Part shown: piece after piece, positions 63,590 through 64,000 of the stretch
How positions within the stretch are numbered: position 1 is the first letter of the stretch
Layout: every line of letters begins with the position of its first letter
Translations under genes and position numbers: made by a program
The notes under the pieces: generated by a model
Databases searched by the model: none
The model's input: only the letters and a program-made list of their open reading frames with translations
What the model was told of the DNA's origin: nothing
Source of the DNA: Curvibacter gracilis ATCC BAA-807
GTDB lineage: Bacteria; Pseudomonadota; Gammaproteobacteria; Burkholderiales; Burkholderiaceae_C
Assembly (NCBI RefSeq): GCF_000518645.1
Contig: NZ_JADZ01000010.1
Location: forward strand, 124,001-188,000
Direction of reading: 5' to 3'
Length of the DNA: 64,000 nt

Positions 63590-63607
63590 ACTATCAGTTT
63601 TGATAGT
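63590..63607. promoter_or_regulatory. Inverted repeat ACTATCA-gttt-TGATAGT
   Basis: Perfect 7-bp inverted repeat with a four-base spacer in the divergent promoter region; TGATAG recurs next to a second palindrome at 63731-63736. Likely a regulator-binding site, protein unknown. Confidence 0.5.
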
Positions 63608-63721
63608 GATCTTCTGGCGACACGCCTTGCCCAGAGGGCGGCACGGCCTTGACCCGTGTCCGCGTGAGGGTTGATCTGGCTCAAAGAAAGGTGCCTGAGC
63701 CATTTCTGAAAGCCCAAGGCC

Positions 63722-63733
63722 ATCAAATTTGAT
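63722..63733. promoter_or_regulatory. Palindrome ATCAAATTTGAT
   Basis: Perfect 12-bp palindrome, followed directly by AGT so that TGATAGT (as in the upstream repeat) is formed. Candidate operator for the gene starting at 63828. Confidence 0.45.
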
Positions 63734-63827
63734 AGTTGCTGAACCACGGGTGTCCAGATGAGACTTTGCAAAAGGCGAGATCCGGGCTGTGCCGGGTGCG
63801 CTGGAGCGAACAGTCCGTGGAGGAAAG

Positions 63828-64000
63828 ATGAAATCAGTGGGCCTGGAGGTCAAGTTTCTGGATTCGGTTGCACCCGAGGGCAACGATGTTGATCTGTACA
63901 ACCGTCTGGAGGACAGCTTCCATCACGAAGGGGCCCGTGCCGAGACCCTGGTGGCCGAGAACTTTGTGATCAGCGAGATCAACCAATACGACTCCGACCT
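63828..64000 (+). CDS. Unidentified gene, N-terminal part (runs off the window)
   Basis: 57 codons to the end of the window. ATG 63828 follows GGAGG with four bases between, a strong ribosome-binding site. The product (MKSVGLEVKFLDSVAPEGND, later LVAENFVISEINQYDSD) is acidic and soluble at this end, without signal peptide. Not recognised. Confidence 0.6.
   Translation, partial: MKSVGLEVKFLDSVAPEGNDVDLYNRLEDSFHHEGARAETLVAENFVISEINQYDSD

Larger units (their letters stand above)
63474..63827. other. Divergent promoter region between the pilin-like gene and the 63828 gene
   Basis: About 350 bp with no gene. It contains two related inverted repeats ending in TGATAGT (63590-63607 and 63722-63733) and a good ribosome-binding site for the gene at 63828. 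Confidence 0.5.

Overview
The window is high-GC, densely coded bacterial DNA that looks like a betaproteobacterium of the order Burkholderiales, probably near the Comamonadaceae. This is inferred from four periplasmic Bug/TctC solute receptors, the CbpA/CbpM pair, DUF3034 and DUF2845 proteins, IclR- and LysR-controlled catabolic clusters and an AmaB-type aldehyde dehydrogenase. No rRNA, tRNA, CRISPR array or intact insertion sequence was seen.

Layout. 1-5.1 kb: a minus-strand catabolic operon (three Bug receptors, cyclase-family hydrolase, 2-hydroxyacid dehydrogenase, RraA-like aldolase) with a divergent IclR regulator. 6.0-8.5 kb: a HipBA toxin-antitoxin pair and the repair endonuclease Cho. 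8.6-19.3 kb: the most striking region, a redox/stress cluster with two cupredoxins, a Tat-exported ferritin-like protein, two cytochromes c, an exported truncated globin, a DUF3034 outer-membrane-type protein, a chemoreceptor, two paralogous ChrR-like cupins, and two ECF sigma factors each paired with a different type of anti-sigma factor. Five transcription units here, on both strands, start behind the same promoter-like sequence (TGCATCCA, 15-16 bp, CGTA), so the cluster looks like one ECF regulon.

19.4-39.5 kb: mostly housekeeping and signalling genes: a PAS-GGDEF cyclase, a SAM methyltransferase, GNAT, an exported nuclease, a 1272-residue GMC oxidoreductase/alpha-beta hydrolase fusion behind a metallophosphoesterase, a GGDEF-EAL protein, a polyprenyl-synthetase homologue that has lost its Asp-rich motifs, cbpAM (with a hairpin covering the cbpA ribosome-binding site), a TauD-type dioxygenase, a Tat-type class V aminotransferase, VF530 and an inositol-phosphatase-like gene.

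39.5-42.3 kb: a visibly AT-rich island with orphan genes and a zinc-ribbon membrane protein broken by a TAA at codon 9. 42.5-52.1 kb: a seven-gene ABC transporter plus three-subunit FAD/2Fe-2S dehydrogenase operon, a divergent IclR regulator, and an AmaB-like dehydrogenase, together suggesting cyclic imino-acid (pipecolate-like) catabolism. 52.2-55.0 kb: a defence scar with a YhcG nuclease, the truncated start of a type III restriction subunit, an amidohydrolase fragment and an Xre-RES toxin-antitoxin pair. 55.2-64 kb: small exported proteins, two LysR regulators, a Bug receptor with an amidase, a LuxR-type regulator, a pilin-like protein without a normal prepilin site, and the start of an unidentified gene.
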